The notes: generated by a model from the letters alone, not told the origin. Counted from the stretch's first letter, positions 43,978-53,393 are shown. The stretch is 64,000 bases of DNA from JAFGAS01 sp963809875 (GCA_963809875.1 CAWELC010000006.1:1-64000), one strand, 5' to 3'. Numbers and translations: made by a program.

Positions 43978-45069
43978 ATGGGGTTTATGCGCGCGATCGT
44001 ATCTCTCCACCAGGACCCGAAAAAGCGCCGATGGGTTATGATCGGGCTCTTTCCCCTCTTCCTGGCGTCGCTGGCGTACAGCGCGGGCCTGCGCGTCAGG
44101 CACTGGTGTTACCGGATGGGGATCCTTCCGACTCGAAGGCTTGGTGCGGTCGTCGCCTGCGTGGGCAACGTCACCACGGGCGGCACCGGCAAGACACCGG
44201 CAGTCATCCATCTGGCCCGGCGGTTAAGCGGGGCGGGGATGAGGACCGCGGTAATATCCAGGGGTTACGGATTTGACGTCGAGGGAGACTATCTGGTCGT
44301 ATCCGACCCCGACGGCGTGCGCAGGAACCCGGGGGAGGCGCCGGACGAAGCCCTCATGACGGCAAGAAAGGTCCCGGGCGTTGGGGTCGTGGTCTCGCCG
44401 AGCCGCTTTCGGGCGGGCACAGCCGCCGTCGAGCGCTTCGGCGCCCAGGTCATCCTCATGGACGACGGGTTCCAGCACCTCGGCCTCTTTCGGGACATCG
44501 ACATCCTTGCGGTGAACGCGCAAAACCCGGTCGGAAACGGACTGGTGCTGCCGGCGGGACCCCTCAGGGAGCCGGCATCCGGCGCACGGCGCGCCGATGT
44601 CGTGTGGCTCTCCGGGGAGGGGCAGGACGAGCTTACGGGCAGGCTCTCGGAAATGCTTCGGGGAAAGCCGACCGTCCGGGCGCGGGCACTCCCCGAAGGC
44701 CTCGTGGCCCTTTCGGGCGAGACGCTGCCCATCGCAAAACTGGGGGGGGCGCGGGTAGTTGCGTTTGCCGGAATTGCCCGGCCCGAGCGGTTCTTCGAGA
44801 CGGTCGGCCGGCTGGGGGCGACACTGGCCGACCGGGTGGCCTTCTCCGACCACCATCGCTATACGGACCGGGACGTGGATCTCCTCAACAGACGGGCCGA
44901 TGACGCGGGGGCCGGGCTCTTGGTCACCACCGAAAAGGACCTGGCAAGGCTCCGGAGCGAGACCCCGTTTACGCTGCCGGTGGCGGCCCTCGTCATGGGG
45001 CTTGCGGTCGCCGGGGACGAACTTGTCATGGAGATGATCCTCGGAAAGGTAAGAAGTAAGGCGGGATGA
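43978..45069 (+). CDS. lpxK: LpxK, tetraacyldisaccharide 4'-kinase
   Basis: 363 residues. GNVTTGGTGKTPAVIHLA is the P-loop (residues ~64-81), ISRGYGFDV and ILMDDGFQHLGLFRDIDILAVN follow, with LPAGPLREPASGARRADVV later. It phosphorylates the 4' position of the lipid A disaccharide. It begins ten bases after the PAP2-WaaA gene and overlaps gmhB by four. Confidence 0.93.
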   Translation: MGFMRAIVSLHQDPKKRRWVMIGLFPLFLASLAYSAGLRVRHWCYRMGILPTRRLGAVVACVGNVTTGGTGKTPAVIHLARRLSGAGMRTAVISRGYGFDVEGDYLVVSDPDGVRRNPGEAPDEALMTARKVPGVGVVVSPSRFRAGTAAVERFGAQVILMDDGFQHLGLFRDIDILAVNAQNPVGNGLVLPAGPLREPASGARRADVVWLSGEGQDELTGRLSEMLRGKPTVRARALPEGLVALSGETLPIAKLGGARVVAFAGIARPERFFETVGRLGATLADRVAFSDHHRYTDRDVDLLNRRADDAGAGLLVTTEKDLARLRSETPFTLPVAALVMGLAVAGDELVMEMILGKVRSKAG

Positions 45070-45647
45070 GCACGAGCGGCAAACGGGCGGTCTTTCTCGA
45101 CCGGGACGGAACGATCAACGTGGAGGTGGGCTACCTCTCCCGTCCGGAGGATTTTGCCCTCATCGAGGGGAGCGCGCCGGCCATCAGGCGCCTGAACGAT
45201 GCGGGGTTTCTCGTGGTCGTGGTATCCAACCAGTCCGGTGTTGCCCGGGGCTACTTTGGAGAGGACGACGTAAAGAGGGTCAACGAGGAGATGGCGCGCC
45301 AGCTCGAACGTTTCGGCGCGCGCCTCGACGCGGTCTACTATTGCCCCCACTATCCCGACGCGGCGGTTCAAGAATATCGCCGGGAGTGCGACTGCCGCAA
45401 ACCGGGCCCGGGCATGATCCGCCGGGCCGAAGCGGAGCTCGGCATAGACGTTAAGGTTTCCTACGTCGTCGGCGACCACCGGGGCGACATCGTCCTGGCC
45501 AAGAACGTCGGGGCCCGATCGATCATGGTGGTCACGGGCCACGGGGCCGACGAGCTCGAAAAGCTCAGGCTGGAGGGCGTGGAGCCGGACCTGGTCGTGA
45601 AGGATCTTGCCGAGGCGACCGACCGCATACTAACCGAAGAGCACTAA
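45066..45647 (+). CDS. gmhB: GmhB, D-glycero-D-manno-heptose 1,7-bisphosphate phosphatase
   Basis: 193 residues, HAD family. FLDRDGTINVEVGYL has the nucleophile Asp, VSNQSGVARG motif II, and CPHYPDAAVQEYRRECDCRKP the Cys/His zinc loop, then KPGPGMIRRA and VGDHRGDI. It makes heptose 1-phosphate for LPS core synthesis, matching the heptosyltransferase gene two genes downstream. Confidence 0.92.
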   Translation: MSTSGKRAVFLDRDGTINVEVGYLSRPEDFALIEGSAPAIRRLNDAGFLVVVVSNQSGVARGYFGEDDVKRVNEEMARQLERFGARLDAVYYCPHYPDAAVQEYRRECDCRKPGPGMIRRAEAELGIDVKVSYVVGDHRGDIVLAKNVGARSIMVVTGHGADELEKLRLEGVEPDLVVKDLAEATDRILTEEH

Positions 45648-45659
45648 GGAGGAAGGCAC

Positions 45660-45830
45660 ATGGCCGTAGATAAGGAGCTTCTGGAGATACTGGCATGCCC
45701 GCAGTGCAAGGGAGACGTCGTGCTGAACGAAAAGGGAGACGGCCTGATCTGCAAAAAGTGCAAGCTCCTCTATGAGATCAAGGACGACATCCCCATCATG
45801 CTCATCGACGAGGCAAAGAAGATCAACTGA
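45660..45830 (+). CDS. Trm112/YcaR-family small zinc-ribbon protein
   Basis: 56 residues; start ATG 45660 follows AGGAGGAAGG. LLEILACPQCKGDVVLNEKG, then LICKKCKLLYEIKDDIPIML, have the two CxxC pairs and the 'Y.I.DdIPiml' ending of the family. In other bacteria such proteins sit beside lpxK or kdsB. Its role is unclear; in eukaryotes and archaea Trm112 stabilises methyltransferases. Confidence 0.88.
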   Translation: MAVDKELLEILACPQCKGDVVLNEKGDGLICKKCKLLYEIKDDIPIMLIDEAKKIN

Positions 45831-45837
45831 GTTAGGC

Positions 45838-46854
45838 ATGAAACGAATCATCGTCAAAGGGACCAACTGGATCGGGGATGTCTTTCTATCGATGCCTGCC
45901 GTCTACTCGCTCTCGAACATCTTTCCCGATGCCGTCGTTGACATCGCGCTGAAAAGACCTCTGGGCGATCTCGTCCGGGGGAGTGGGGCGGTCCGCTCGG
46001 TCCTCGATTATGACGCTACCCTTTCCGGGGAGCTGGACCTCGTGGGCAGGATGAGGGCCGCGCGCTACGATCTGGGGGTTATATTCCCCCGCTCGCTCCA
46101 CGCGGCCCTCCTGGTCTATCTGGGCGGGGTCCAGCGGCGTATCGGGTACGGGGCCGACGGCAGGTCTCTGCTTTTGACCGAGCGCGTCAGAAGGACGCCC
46201 CAGGTCAGGGCCGTCCATCAAAGCGAATATTACCGCCACCTCGTATCGGCTCTCGGGGACCCCGGTCCGCTGATCCCACCCCGCATTGCGCCGGACCCGG
46301 GCGAAACGGGGTGGGTGGATGGCTTCCTTCTCGCGCAGGGCTATACGGGGGGGCCGCTCTTCGGGATAAACCCCGGCGCCGCGTACGGCGGCGCGAAGCG
46401 GTGGCGTCCCGACCGGTTTGCCGCCGTGGCCGACCGACTGGTCAAGGAGTTCGGGGGGAGGGCCGTCATACTCGGGGGCCGAGACGACATGGCCATCGAG
46501 CGCGAGGTGGCCGGATTCATGAGATCCGAGCCGATCCGCGCGGCGGGCTCCACGACGATCAAGCGATTGATCTCGCTTATCGCACGCTGTACCCTCTTTG
46601 TCACCAATGACTCCGGTCCCATGCACATCGCGGCGGCACTCTCCGTGCCGATCGTGGCCGTCTTCGGCCCTACCAACCCGGATACAACCTCACCAATGGG
46701 TCCGGCGGCGATCGTCTGGCATGAATTTGACTGCTCGCGCTGCCTGCTGCGGTCCTGCCCCATTGACCATCGGTGCATGGAGTCGATCACGGCCGACGAG
46801 GTATACGGGGCCGGGCGGCGTCTCCTGGCGGGCGGGGACAAGGGGACAGGGTAA
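45838..46854 (+). CDS. waaF: WaaF-like LPS heptosyltransferase II
   Basis: 338 residues from ATG 45838; the frame is open upstream into the Trm112 gene. KGTNWIGDVFLSMPAVYSL, NPGAAYGGAKRWRPDRFAAVA and VTNDSGPMHIAAAL are GT9 heptosyltransferase-II motifs; FDCSRCLLRSCPIDHRCM near the end is usual in the family. It adds the second heptose to the LPS inner core using ADP-heptose. It is the last gene of the plus-strand LPS cluster. Confidence 0.88.
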   Translation: MKRIIVKGTNWIGDVFLSMPAVYSLSNIFPDAVVDIALKRPLGDLVRGSGAVRSVLDYDATLSGELDLVGRMRAARYDLGVIFPRSLHAALLVYLGGVQRRIGYGADGRSLLLTERVRRTPQVRAVHQSEYYRHLVSALGDPGPLIPPRIAPDPGETGWVDGFLLAQGYTGGPLFGINPGAAYGGAKRWRPDRFAAVADRLVKEFGGRAVILGGRDDMAIEREVAGFMRSEPIRAAGSTTIKRLISLIARCTLFVTNDSGPMHIAAALSVPIVAVFGPTNPDTTSPMGPAAIVWHEFDCSRCLLRSCPIDHRCMESITADEVYGAGRRLLAGGDKGTG

Positions 46855-46972
46855 TTTCCACCTGCGGGTAACAAGTTTGTCGTCAGTGCAATGAAATATG
46901 CGGGAAATGATCATAAGTTGTCGATACTATTGGGCTTTCCTGCTGCCTAAATAATAGGCACTATCCAAAATC

Positions 46973-47024
46973 ACCTGTTATTTCAAATAGCTTCATGGCC
47001 GAGAGCTTCTATTTATCAACAGGT
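46973..47024. repeat. Interrupted inverted repeat
   Basis: ACCTGTT (46973-46979) and AAATAG (46985-46990) pair with CTATTT (47009-47014) and AACAGGT (47018-47024) in the 234-base gap after waaF. A possible transcript end structure; there is no T run. Confidence 0.35.
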
Positions 47025-47088
47025 TATCCCAAACCCGGGGCTATTTTGTATACATCATTCATTCTGCTTAACGAGGATCCGACCGATT

Positions 47089-47784
47089 ATGAATGACCGG
47101 ATAGGAGCGAGACCACGCGTTGTTGAGAGCCTGGAAGGAACGAGCGGCGACATCATCCTCTTTTCCCGCGCGACGCCGGACGGCCTCCGGTACGAGATCA
47201 CTATCGGCGGCCACTTCGTTATGGCCGCGTCCGATGGGCCGACCGAGCGCCGGCTCGCGGCCGCTACGCTTGGCCTCGTAGAAAAGAACGCCGGTGTCTC
47301 GGTCCTCGTCGGCGGGCTGGGCCTGGGACTAACGCTCGCCCAGACGCTGGCCGATCCGCGGGTGGCGCACGTCGTTGTCGCCGAGCTCGAGGGGGCGGTC
47401 ATCCGGTGGAACAGGAGTTATCTGAGGGACTTCAACGGCGGTGCACTCTTCGACGAGCGGGTGACGGTTCGGGAGCGGGACGTCATGGAGGTTATCGCCA
47501 AACACCGGGCCGAGTTTGACGCCGTGCTCCTGGATGTGGATAACGGCCCGTCGTTTCTGATCCTCGAGCAAAACGCCTCCCTCTACGGGCGGGGCGGTGT
47601 CAAGAAGATGAGAAGGTCGCTTGTGGAAGGGGGCGTTCTGGGGGTCTGGTCAAACCAACCCGACGAGCGACTGGAAGACGTCCTCGGGCAGGTATTCGGC
47701 AACGTCGGCTGCGAGCTCATCACCGATGAGAACCTCAGGGAAGACCTCCCGCCGACGGCCATCTACACGTCGGTGAAACGATAA
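47089..47784 (+). CDS. Spermidine synthase-like methyltransferase-fold protein
   Basis: 231 residues. LVGGLGLGLTLAQTL is the nucleotide/aminopropyl-binding Gly loop, VVVAELEGAVIRWNR the following acidic position, and FDAVLLDVDNGPSF the active-site-like Asp loop of SpeE-family proteins. The N-terminal small domain (GLRYEITIGGHFVMAA) also fits. It is shorter than true spermidine synthases, so a different small-molecule activity is possible. The flavoprotein gene follows after 34 bases. Confidence 0.8.
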   Translation: MNDRIGARPRVVESLEGTSGDIILFSRATPDGLRYEITIGGHFVMAASDGPTERRLAAATLGLVEKNAGVSVLVGGLGLGLTLAQTLADPRVAHVVVAELEGAVIRWNRSYLRDFNGGALFDERVTVRERDVMEVIAKHRAEFDAVLLDVDNGPSFLILEQNASLYGRGGVKKMRRSLVEGGVLGVWSNQPDERLEDVLGQVFGNVGCELITDENLREDLPPTAIYTSVKR

Positions 47785-47818
47785 TGGCCGGCGTAGTCCT
47801 CATGGGAGGGTTGTTCGA

Positions 47819-48418
47819 ATGAAAAGCGTGCTGGTGATCCTGGCTCATCCCGACGCGGGGAGCCTCAATTTCGCTATCGCCCGCCGGTGCGTCGACAGGC
47901 TCTCCGGGAACGGCCGGCGGGTCGTCTTTCACGACCTCTATCGTGAGGGGTTTGACCCGATCCTCCCGGCCTCCGAGATCCCCGAGGGGGCGGACGTCGA
48001 CGGCTCCGTCCAGGCCCATTGCAGGGAGCTCGCGGGGGCCGACGGCATCATCATCGTCCACCCCAACTGGTGGGGAATGCCCCCCGCGATCCTGGTGGGG
48101 TGGATCGACCGGGTCTTCCGGCCGGGCGTGGCGTATCGCTTCATCGAGGGGGACCCCGGGGAGGGAGTGCCGCTGGGACTGTTGTCGGGCAAGACCGCCC
48201 TGGTGTTCAACACTTCCAATACCCACCATGATCGGGAGATGGCTGTCTTCGGCGATCCCCTCGAGGCGTTCTGGAAGACGTCCATTTTCGAATTCTGTGG
48301 GATAACCCGGCACTATCGGACGACCTTCTCGGTCGTCGTCACGAGCAGCCGGGAGACGCGGGAGCGGTGGCTCAATGAGGTCGATGAGATGGTCGATCGG
48401 CACTTTCCACCTGACTGA
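47819..48418 (+). CDS. NAD(P)H oxidoreductase, KefF/MdaB-type flavodoxin fold
   Basis: 199 residues. VILAHPDAGSLNFAIARR is the FMN loop and VHPNWWGMPPAILVGWIDRVFRPGVAY the quinone-reductase signature, with FNTSNTHHDRE later. The family reduces quinones by two electrons or regulates potassium efflux. No KefC-like gene is near. Confidence 0.87.
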   Translation: MKSVLVILAHPDAGSLNFAIARRCVDRLSGNGRRVVFHDLYREGFDPILPASEIPEGADVDGSVQAHCRELAGADGIIIVHPNWWGMPPAILVGWIDRVFRPGVAYRFIEGDPGEGVPLGLLSGKTALVFNTSNTHHDREMAVFGDPLEAFWKTSIFEFCGITRHYRTTFSVVVTSSRETRERWLNEVDEMVDRHFPPD

Positions 48419-48437
48419 TTGCAGAATACTATGGGGG

Positions 48438-48518
48438 GAATTACGGGGACACGTACCTAATTCATGTTTCTTAGCTTATCCTCGAATCTGCCGAATTAGG
48501 TACATGTCCCCGTAATTC
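48438..48518. repeat. REP-like inverted repeat (26-base arms)
   Basis: Arms 48438-48463 and 48493-48518 are reverse complements except one base, around 29 bases. Core GGGGACACGTACCTAATTC. Same design and size as the element at 17777-17861 (GAATTA... ends, GACAC core), but a different sequence family. It lies between convergent genes and may also end their transcripts. Confidence 0.75.
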
Positions 48519-48586
48519 AGTGCATCCCCGACGACTTGGGCGACGAGGAGACGGCTGTTTAATACCCCGCCCCGGTTCGCCTTGCC

Positions 48587-49468
48587 CTACGAGCCTCCGA
48601 ACAGGAGCCTGAAGGCCCGGCCGAGGGCGGATCGAAGCATCAGGGATCGGGATTGCAGGATCTTCCTGCGCAGGTCTTGGGCTTCTGCCGCCGGCGCTGC
48701 GCCGCCTTCCGCGTATCCCAATATAATCATTGAGAAATCTGCATCTTCCAGCGGGCTCCCCGCCTCCCTCAGCTTACGCAGCGAGCGCAGCAGCCTTTTC
48801 AGGTTTCGTATCCGGCCCGGCTGCCCGAGGCTCTGGCGGACGGCCGCCTTGTCAAAATCTATAATGAAGACGTTTCCCCTCAAATCGACCAGGATGTTAT
48901 TCATGTTAAGATCGGCATGATCGATGCCCGCGTCGTGCATTTTTCTGATCGCGGTTCCTGCCTTCTTCAGAACGTCGGTGACGCGCCGGCTCTCGTCCCT
49001 TTTCTCACTGATGAATAGGGGAAGGGTCAACGAATCCGGCACCAACCGGGTCGCGATACGTCCCCGGTGCCAGAGGAGACCGGCGCGGGTCGAGGAGGCG
49101 CCGATCACTTCGGGGATCGGCACGCCGTGGGCCCCAGCCAGGGCCAGGACCGTCAGCTCCCGGAAGGGACGGACAGACGAGAGGTAGCGGTCCACCAGGA
49201 TCTTTCCGATCAGCCCCCCCCGGCGATAGCGGCGGACCACCACCTTTCCAACCGCACGAAGGGTGACGACGGACGCCGATCCCCTGCCGCCGGAAATCGG
49301 GGTTTCCCCCATCGCCGATGATCCGGGTTGGTCGGCCAGTATCCCCGAGGAGAGGAGCTCCTCCTCCCACGCCCGCCGGATGACAAGGGTGGCCCGCCCA
49401 ATCCTGCGGATGACGAAATCGGGAGGAAGGGTACGGGGAGAGAGCGGGAGGGCGGTCGGAATAGTCAT
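48587..49468 (-). CDS. kdkA: Kdo kinase-like (KdkA/WaaP family) lipopolysaccharide kinase
   Basis: 293 residues. GGRGSASVVTLRAVGKVVVRRYRRGG is the Gly loop with the ATP lysine, HDAGIDHADLNMNNILVD (residues ~190-207) the catalytic Asp/Asn loop, and FIIDFDKA the metal-binding DFD. This pattern fits 3-deoxy-D-manno-octulosonic acid kinase, which phosphorylates Kdo in the LPS inner core. It is the third gene of a minus-strand run propeller - alr - kdkA, opposite in direction to the main LPS cluster. Confidence 0.85.
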   Translation of the reverse strand: MTIPTALPLSPRTLPPDFVIRRIGRATLVIRRAWEEELLSSGILADQPGSSAMGETPISGGRGSASVVTLRAVGKVVVRRYRRGGLIGKILVDRYLSSVRPFRELTVLALAGAHGVPIPEVIGASSTRAGLLWHRGRIATRLVPDSLTLPLFISEKRDESRRVTDVLKKAGTAIRKMHDAGIDHADLNMNNILVDLRGNVFIIDFDKAAVRQSLGQPGRIRNLKRLLRSLRKLREAGSPLEDADFSMIILGYAEGGAAPAAEAQDLRRKILQSRSLMLRSALGRAFRLLFGGS

Positions 49469-49507
49469 GGGGCGTTCTTCCGTGGGTGATTTGGAGACCG
49501 GCCGGCG

Positions 49508-50638
49508 TCATTCATTGACATAGACCCGCGGCACGCGTTTGCCGACGAGGCAGGTAATCTCGTAGTTGATCGTTGAAAGCGAATCGGCCATGTCGTCGAT
49601 CGATATCTCCTGATCCCCCTGCCTGCCCATCAGGACGACATCGTCGCCTACCCGCGCTCCGCTGACGTGCGTCACATCGATCATCGTCATGTCCATGCAG
49701 ACCCGCCCGATGACGGGGGCGCGCACGCCGCGCACGAGGACATCGTATCGGTTGGACAACAGCCGCCGGTAGCCGTCGGCGTATCCCACCGGCAGCGTCG
49801 CCACGGCCGTCTCCGACTTCGTGACGTAGGTGCCGCCGTAGCTGATGGGTGTGCCCGGGGGGACGCGCTTGAGGAAGCGGATCTTCGTTACGAGCGCCAT
49901 CGCGGGTCTGAGCGGTATTGTCCGCGCGACCTCCCGGGAAGGGTAGAGGCCGTAGATCATGATGCCCGGCCTCACGAGGTTAAGGTAAGAGGCGCGAAAG
50001 GCCAGGACGCCGCCCGAATTGGCCATGTGGCGCAGGGGAATCTCTATCCCGCGGGACGACAGCTCCCTCAAGAGGCCGGTGAACGTCTCGATCTGCCGGT
50101 TGGTAAATGCGGGATCGGTTTCGTCCGACTTCGGGAAGTGAGTGAATATCCCCTCGATTATCACGTGCGGGAGCTTCTGCAGAAAGGCGACGTAGTCCGG
50201 CGTGTCCTCGGGGATGACCCCGATGCGGCCCATGCCGGTATCCACCTTGACGTGGAGTCGGGCGGGACGATCCGCGGAGGCTTTGGCCGACAGCGCCCTG
50301 GGCGTCTCGGTTTCGCATACGGATTGGGCCAGATCGTATTCCAGGACGGGCCGGACCGCCTCGGGAGGGGCGATCCCCAGGATCAGGAGCGGCGCCGAGA
50401 CGCCGGCCTCCCGCAGCTCGACGGCCTCCTGGACGTAGGCCACGCCCAGCCGCGTCGCCCCGTTTGCAAGCGCCGTGCGCGCCACCCGGAGCGCGCCGTG
50501 ACCGTAGCCGTCGGCCTTGACGACCGCCATCACCTCGACCGCGTCCCCGACCAGCCCCCTGATCCCGCGGATGGAATCGGCCACCGCCGAAAGGTCTATG
50601 ACGGCCCGGGTATCTCGAGTAACGGATTGCTCATACAT
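49508..50638 (-). CDS. alr: Alanine racemase
   Basis: 376 residues from ATG 50638 (MYEQSVTRDTRAVIDLSAV). AVVKADGYGHGALRVA (residues ~40-55) contains the PLP lysine, HVKVDTGMGRIG and FTHFPKSDE the barrel motifs, GTPISYGGTYV the catalytic Tyr, and GRVCMDMTMIDVT the C-terminal domain. It makes D-alanine for peptidoglycan. The frame continues upstream into the beta-propeller gene only because of a frameshift there; Alr has its own start 26 bases after that gene's true stop. Confidence 0.93.
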   Translation of the reverse strand: MYEQSVTRDTRAVIDLSAVADSIRGIRGLVGDAVEVMAVVKADGYGHGALRVARTALANGATRLGVAYVQEAVELREAGVSAPLLILGIAPPEAVRPVLEYDLAQSVCETETPRALSAKASADRPARLHVKVDTGMGRIGVIPEDTPDYVAFLQKLPHVIIEGIFTHFPKSDETDPAFTNRQIETFTGLLRELSSRGIEIPLRHMANSGGVLAFRASYLNLVRPGIMIYGLYPSREVARTIPLRPAMALVTKIRFLKRVPPGTPISYGGTYVTKSETAVATLPVGYADGYRRLLSNRYDVLVRGVRAPVIGRVCMDMTMIDVTHVSGARVGDDVVLMGRQGDQEISIDDMADSLSTINYEITCLVGKRVPRVYVNE

Positions 50639-50664
50639 AAGACATATCCCGATCACAAAAAGCT

Positions 50665-51613
50665 CTAGCGGCGTACCCGCACAAGATAGATCCCGTTTGC
50701 CCGGGTCCCGACCCATATTTTGTCCTTCGGTCCGGGAGCGAGGCAGGTGACGGCGACAGGTGTAGCGCCGTCGGACGCCGAAAGGGGCTCGAACGTCCCG
50801 CCGGACTTCGCGTAGAAAAAGCCCCGGTCGGTCGCGACCAGCGTGATCCCGCCGGTCGACCAGAAGCGCCGTTACACCCCCCGCGTCCGGCCCAAGGGGC
50901 AGGCTGTGAACCCCGGCGTCGTCCAGGACAAAGAGGCCGCCGGACTGAGTCCCGATCAGGAGGCGCTCATCGTCCACGAGAAGGGCGGTGACGTTACTGC
51001 CCGAAAGCTCTTCCACCCACCCGGTCCGGGAACCGAAGCTTCCCCCGATGATCAGCACCCCCCCGCTTGTGTGCGTTTCGTCCCGGCATCCCGCGATGAC
51101 GACCCCGTCGGCGTCGGCGGCAAGCGTCGTGAAGGCCCCCGTCCCGATGATAGTGCGAAATGTTGGGTCCTCATCCCCGTAATAATAGAGACCCGAATCG
51201 GTGCCGACGGTTACGCCTTCGCGTCCCGCCGCGATGGCGGTGATTTTTTTGCCGGGGTCAACCGGAATCCTTGTGGCCGACCAGATCGCATCACGCTCGA
51301 TGATCCGGTAGACAAGGGAGTCGTCGGCGGCGGCCCAAAGGGTCCCCCCGGGACCCCCGGCGAGCGCACGCCCCGGGATATTCTGGAAGATCGGCAAGAA
51401 GAAATCGTCGATCAGGATATGCAGGCCGCCCGCAGACGCGATAAAGACGCCGGCCTCATCCGCGGGAGAGACGGCGGTGACGGCGTTGCTGAAAAGCCCC
51501 TCCTGTTCGGTCTTGTGATCGACAATCTCCAGCTCTCCGGAATAGGCCGTCACCAAAGAGAGCAGGACGGAAATCAGGCAGAGGGAGAGGGTCAACAACA
51601 ATCTGCGTTTCAT
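50665..51613 (-). CDS. Secreted beta-propeller protein (one frameshift)
   Basis: A signal peptide (MKRRLLLTLSLCLISVLLSLVTAYS) is followed by repeated blades of about 40-45 residues, such as NAVTAVSPADEAGVFIASAGGLHIL, KKITAIAAGREGVTVGTDSGLYYY and GSNVTALLVDDERLLIGTQSGGLFVL. One inserted base near 50862 shifts the frame; beyond it the protein ends STGGITLVATDRGFFYAKSG... with the last blade DKIWVGTRANGIYLVRVRR. About 315 residues, periplasmic. Two-component-regulator propellers look similar, but no kinase part is present. Function unknown. Confidence 0.75.
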
Positions 51614-51839
51614 CGAGGGCGCCTCATTAGTGGTAATCTATTCCCCCGCGGAGGGCGGTGCCGCGGTTTGCTCGCGCCGTCCTGTCCGGGAGGATGCGGG
51701 AGCCGTTCCGGGAGACAACGCGATTTACCGGTCCGCCACATTCATCGGACGAGAAACGGAAAACAGCATTTTAATTGTTCATAGTATATAATATGGATTA
51801 TCGAGAGATTACAATAAAAAAATAAGGATTTCAATTTTC

Positions 51840-51869
51840 TTGACATTGCCAATCGGCCGAGTCTAATAT
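51840..51869 (+). promoter_or_regulatory. Promoter of glyQ
   Basis: TTGACA (51840-51845), 18-base spacer, TAATAT (51864-51869), 26 bases before the start codon, which has GGGAGGAG upstream. Confidence 0.7.
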
Positions 51870-51894
51870 ATAGTTTTCCCACAGGGAGGAGACG

Positions 51895-52785
51895 GTGGCG
51901 CTTACTTTCCAGGATCTGATCGGTGCGCTCCAGGCATACTGGGGAGGGCGCGGATGTCTCATTCAGCAGGGCTATGATATCGAGGTGGGGGCGGGGACGA
52001 TGAACCCGGCCACCTTCCTCAGGGTGTTGGGCCCTGAACCCTGGAACGTGGCGTATGTGGAGCCCTCCCGGCGCCCCACGGACGGCAGGTACGGCCAGAA
52101 TCCCAACCGTCTTTCCCACTACTACCAGTACCAGGTCATTCTGAAGCCGTCGCCCTTTGAGGTCCAGGAGATCTACCTGAACAGTCTCAAGAGCTTCGGC
52201 ATCGACGTCCTTTCCCACGATATCCGTTTCGTGGAGGATGACTGGGAATCACCCACCCTCGGCGCGTGGGGCCTCGGCTGGGAGGTATGGCTGGACGGCA
52301 TGGAGATCACCCAGTTCACCTATTTTCAGCAGGCCGGCGGCGTCGATCTTGCCCCGGTCTCGGTGGAGCTGACCTACGGCATCGAACGGATAGCCATGTA
52401 TCTCCAGGGCGTGGATAACGTCTACGACCTCCAGTGGGCCCACGGCGTGACCTACGGCGATGTACACCACCAGGGGGAAGTGGAGAACTCGGTATACAAT
52501 TTCGATGAATCCGACCAGGATATGCTGTTTAAGATGTTCGATATGTGCGAGGCGGAATCGAAGCGACTCATCGGCAAGGAGCTGGTGCTGCCGGCTTATG
52601 ACTACTGCCTCAAGTGTTCTCACCTTTTCAATCTCCTGGATGCCCGGGGCGCGATCAGTGTCGCGGAGCGGACCAGGTTTATCGGTCGGGTCAGGGATCT
52701 GGCACGGTCGTGCGCCCTGGGCTATCTTTCCCAGCGTGAGCGGATGGGTTATCCCCTGCAGAAGCGATGGAAAGATATCCGATAG
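51895..52785 (+). CDS. glyQ: Glycyl-tRNA synthetase alpha subunit
   Basis: 296 residues. Start GTG 51895 (VALTFQDLIGALQAYWGGRGCLIQQGYDIEVGAGT), with the class II catalytic motifs in VEPSRRPTDGRYGQNPNR and FEVWLDGMEITQFTYFQQ-type segments. Near-identical in pattern to other bacterial GlyQ. Forms the alpha2beta2 enzyme with GlyS (53394). Separated from glyS by a small secreted-protein gene. Confidence 0.96.
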   Translation: MALTFQDLIGALQAYWGGRGCLIQQGYDIEVGAGTMNPATFLRVLGPEPWNVAYVEPSRRPTDGRYGQNPNRLSHYYQYQVILKPSPFEVQEIYLNSLKSFGIDVLSHDIRFVEDDWESPTLGAWGLGWEVWLDGMEITQFTYFQQAGGVDLAPVSVELTYGIERIAMYLQGVDNVYDLQWAHGVTYGDVHHQGEVENSVYNFDESDQDMLFKMFDMCEAESKRLIGKELVLPAYDYCLKCSHLFNLLDARGAISVAERTRFIGRVRDLARSCALGYLSQRERMGYPLQKRWKDIR

Positions 52786-52815
52786 TCTTATGGTTTTTAC
52801 CGGAGGAGTAGCGAT

Positions 52816-53217
52816 ATGAAAAAGATCACGATTCTTTTCCTGGCGCTCTTCTTAATGGTTACCCTTGCCGACGCAGGCACCTGGATTGTGAAGCCGGCAA
52901 CGCTCGCCTTCAATGACTGCCCCACTCAGCTGACGGTCGTCAGGTTCGGCCTGAACTATATCACCAGCGGCGATAACAACGGCAAGGCCGCCGTCTATGT
53001 GACGGTCAGCTCGAAATCCGCGGTCCTGTTGGGGTGCGCCTACTTCAAGGTCTTTGGACCGAGCGGAACCCTGATCTACAAGGCAAAGAAGCGAATCAGG
53101 GTACTGGAAGGCAACGAGGAGCACGTCTTTGCCTACATACCTGCCGAGGATATCGTCGGGACGGATATCACGGCCGAAATCGGCGTCGGGTGCGACTGCA
53201 ACAAGCCGGGATTCTAG
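52816..53217 (+). CDS. Small secreted protein of unknown function
   Basis: 133 residues: signal peptide (MKKITILFLALFLMVTLADA), then a beta-rich domain (AAVYVTVSSKSAVLLGCAYFKVFGPSGTLIYKAKKRIRVLEGNEEHVF). It has four mature Cys (in FNDCPT, LGCAYF and GCDCNK), likely disulfide-bonded in the periplasm. Ribosome site GGAGGAG at 52801-52807. It lies unusually between glyQ and glyS. No family recognised. Confidence 0.7.
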   Translation: MKKITILFLALFLMVTLADAGTWIVKPATLAFNDCPTQLTVVRFGLNYITSGDNNGKAAVYVTVSSKSAVLLGCAYFKVFGPSGTLIYKAKKRIRVLEGNEEHVFAYIPAEDIVGTDITAEIGVGCDCNKPGF

Positions 53218-53393
53218 TTCCCGGGAGGCCTCTCGTGCATGGCCGTGCGTTTGGTGCGTGATCCTTCCGTGAGTTACGGGAGGACTCCGATACTCTATTA
53301 TCTACTATCTTGCCGCGGGTCCGGGCCGACAGGCACATCCCGACGGGCTTGTGGGGCCCTTGTGTTCATAGTCACTTTGGTACGGAACTGATT

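Noticed and set aside
49508..51613. Apparent fusion of a beta-propeller protein to alanine racemase
   Set aside because: The join arises from one inserted base near 50862. In the corrected frame the propeller ends with its own stop at 50665 and alr starts at its own ATG at 50638.
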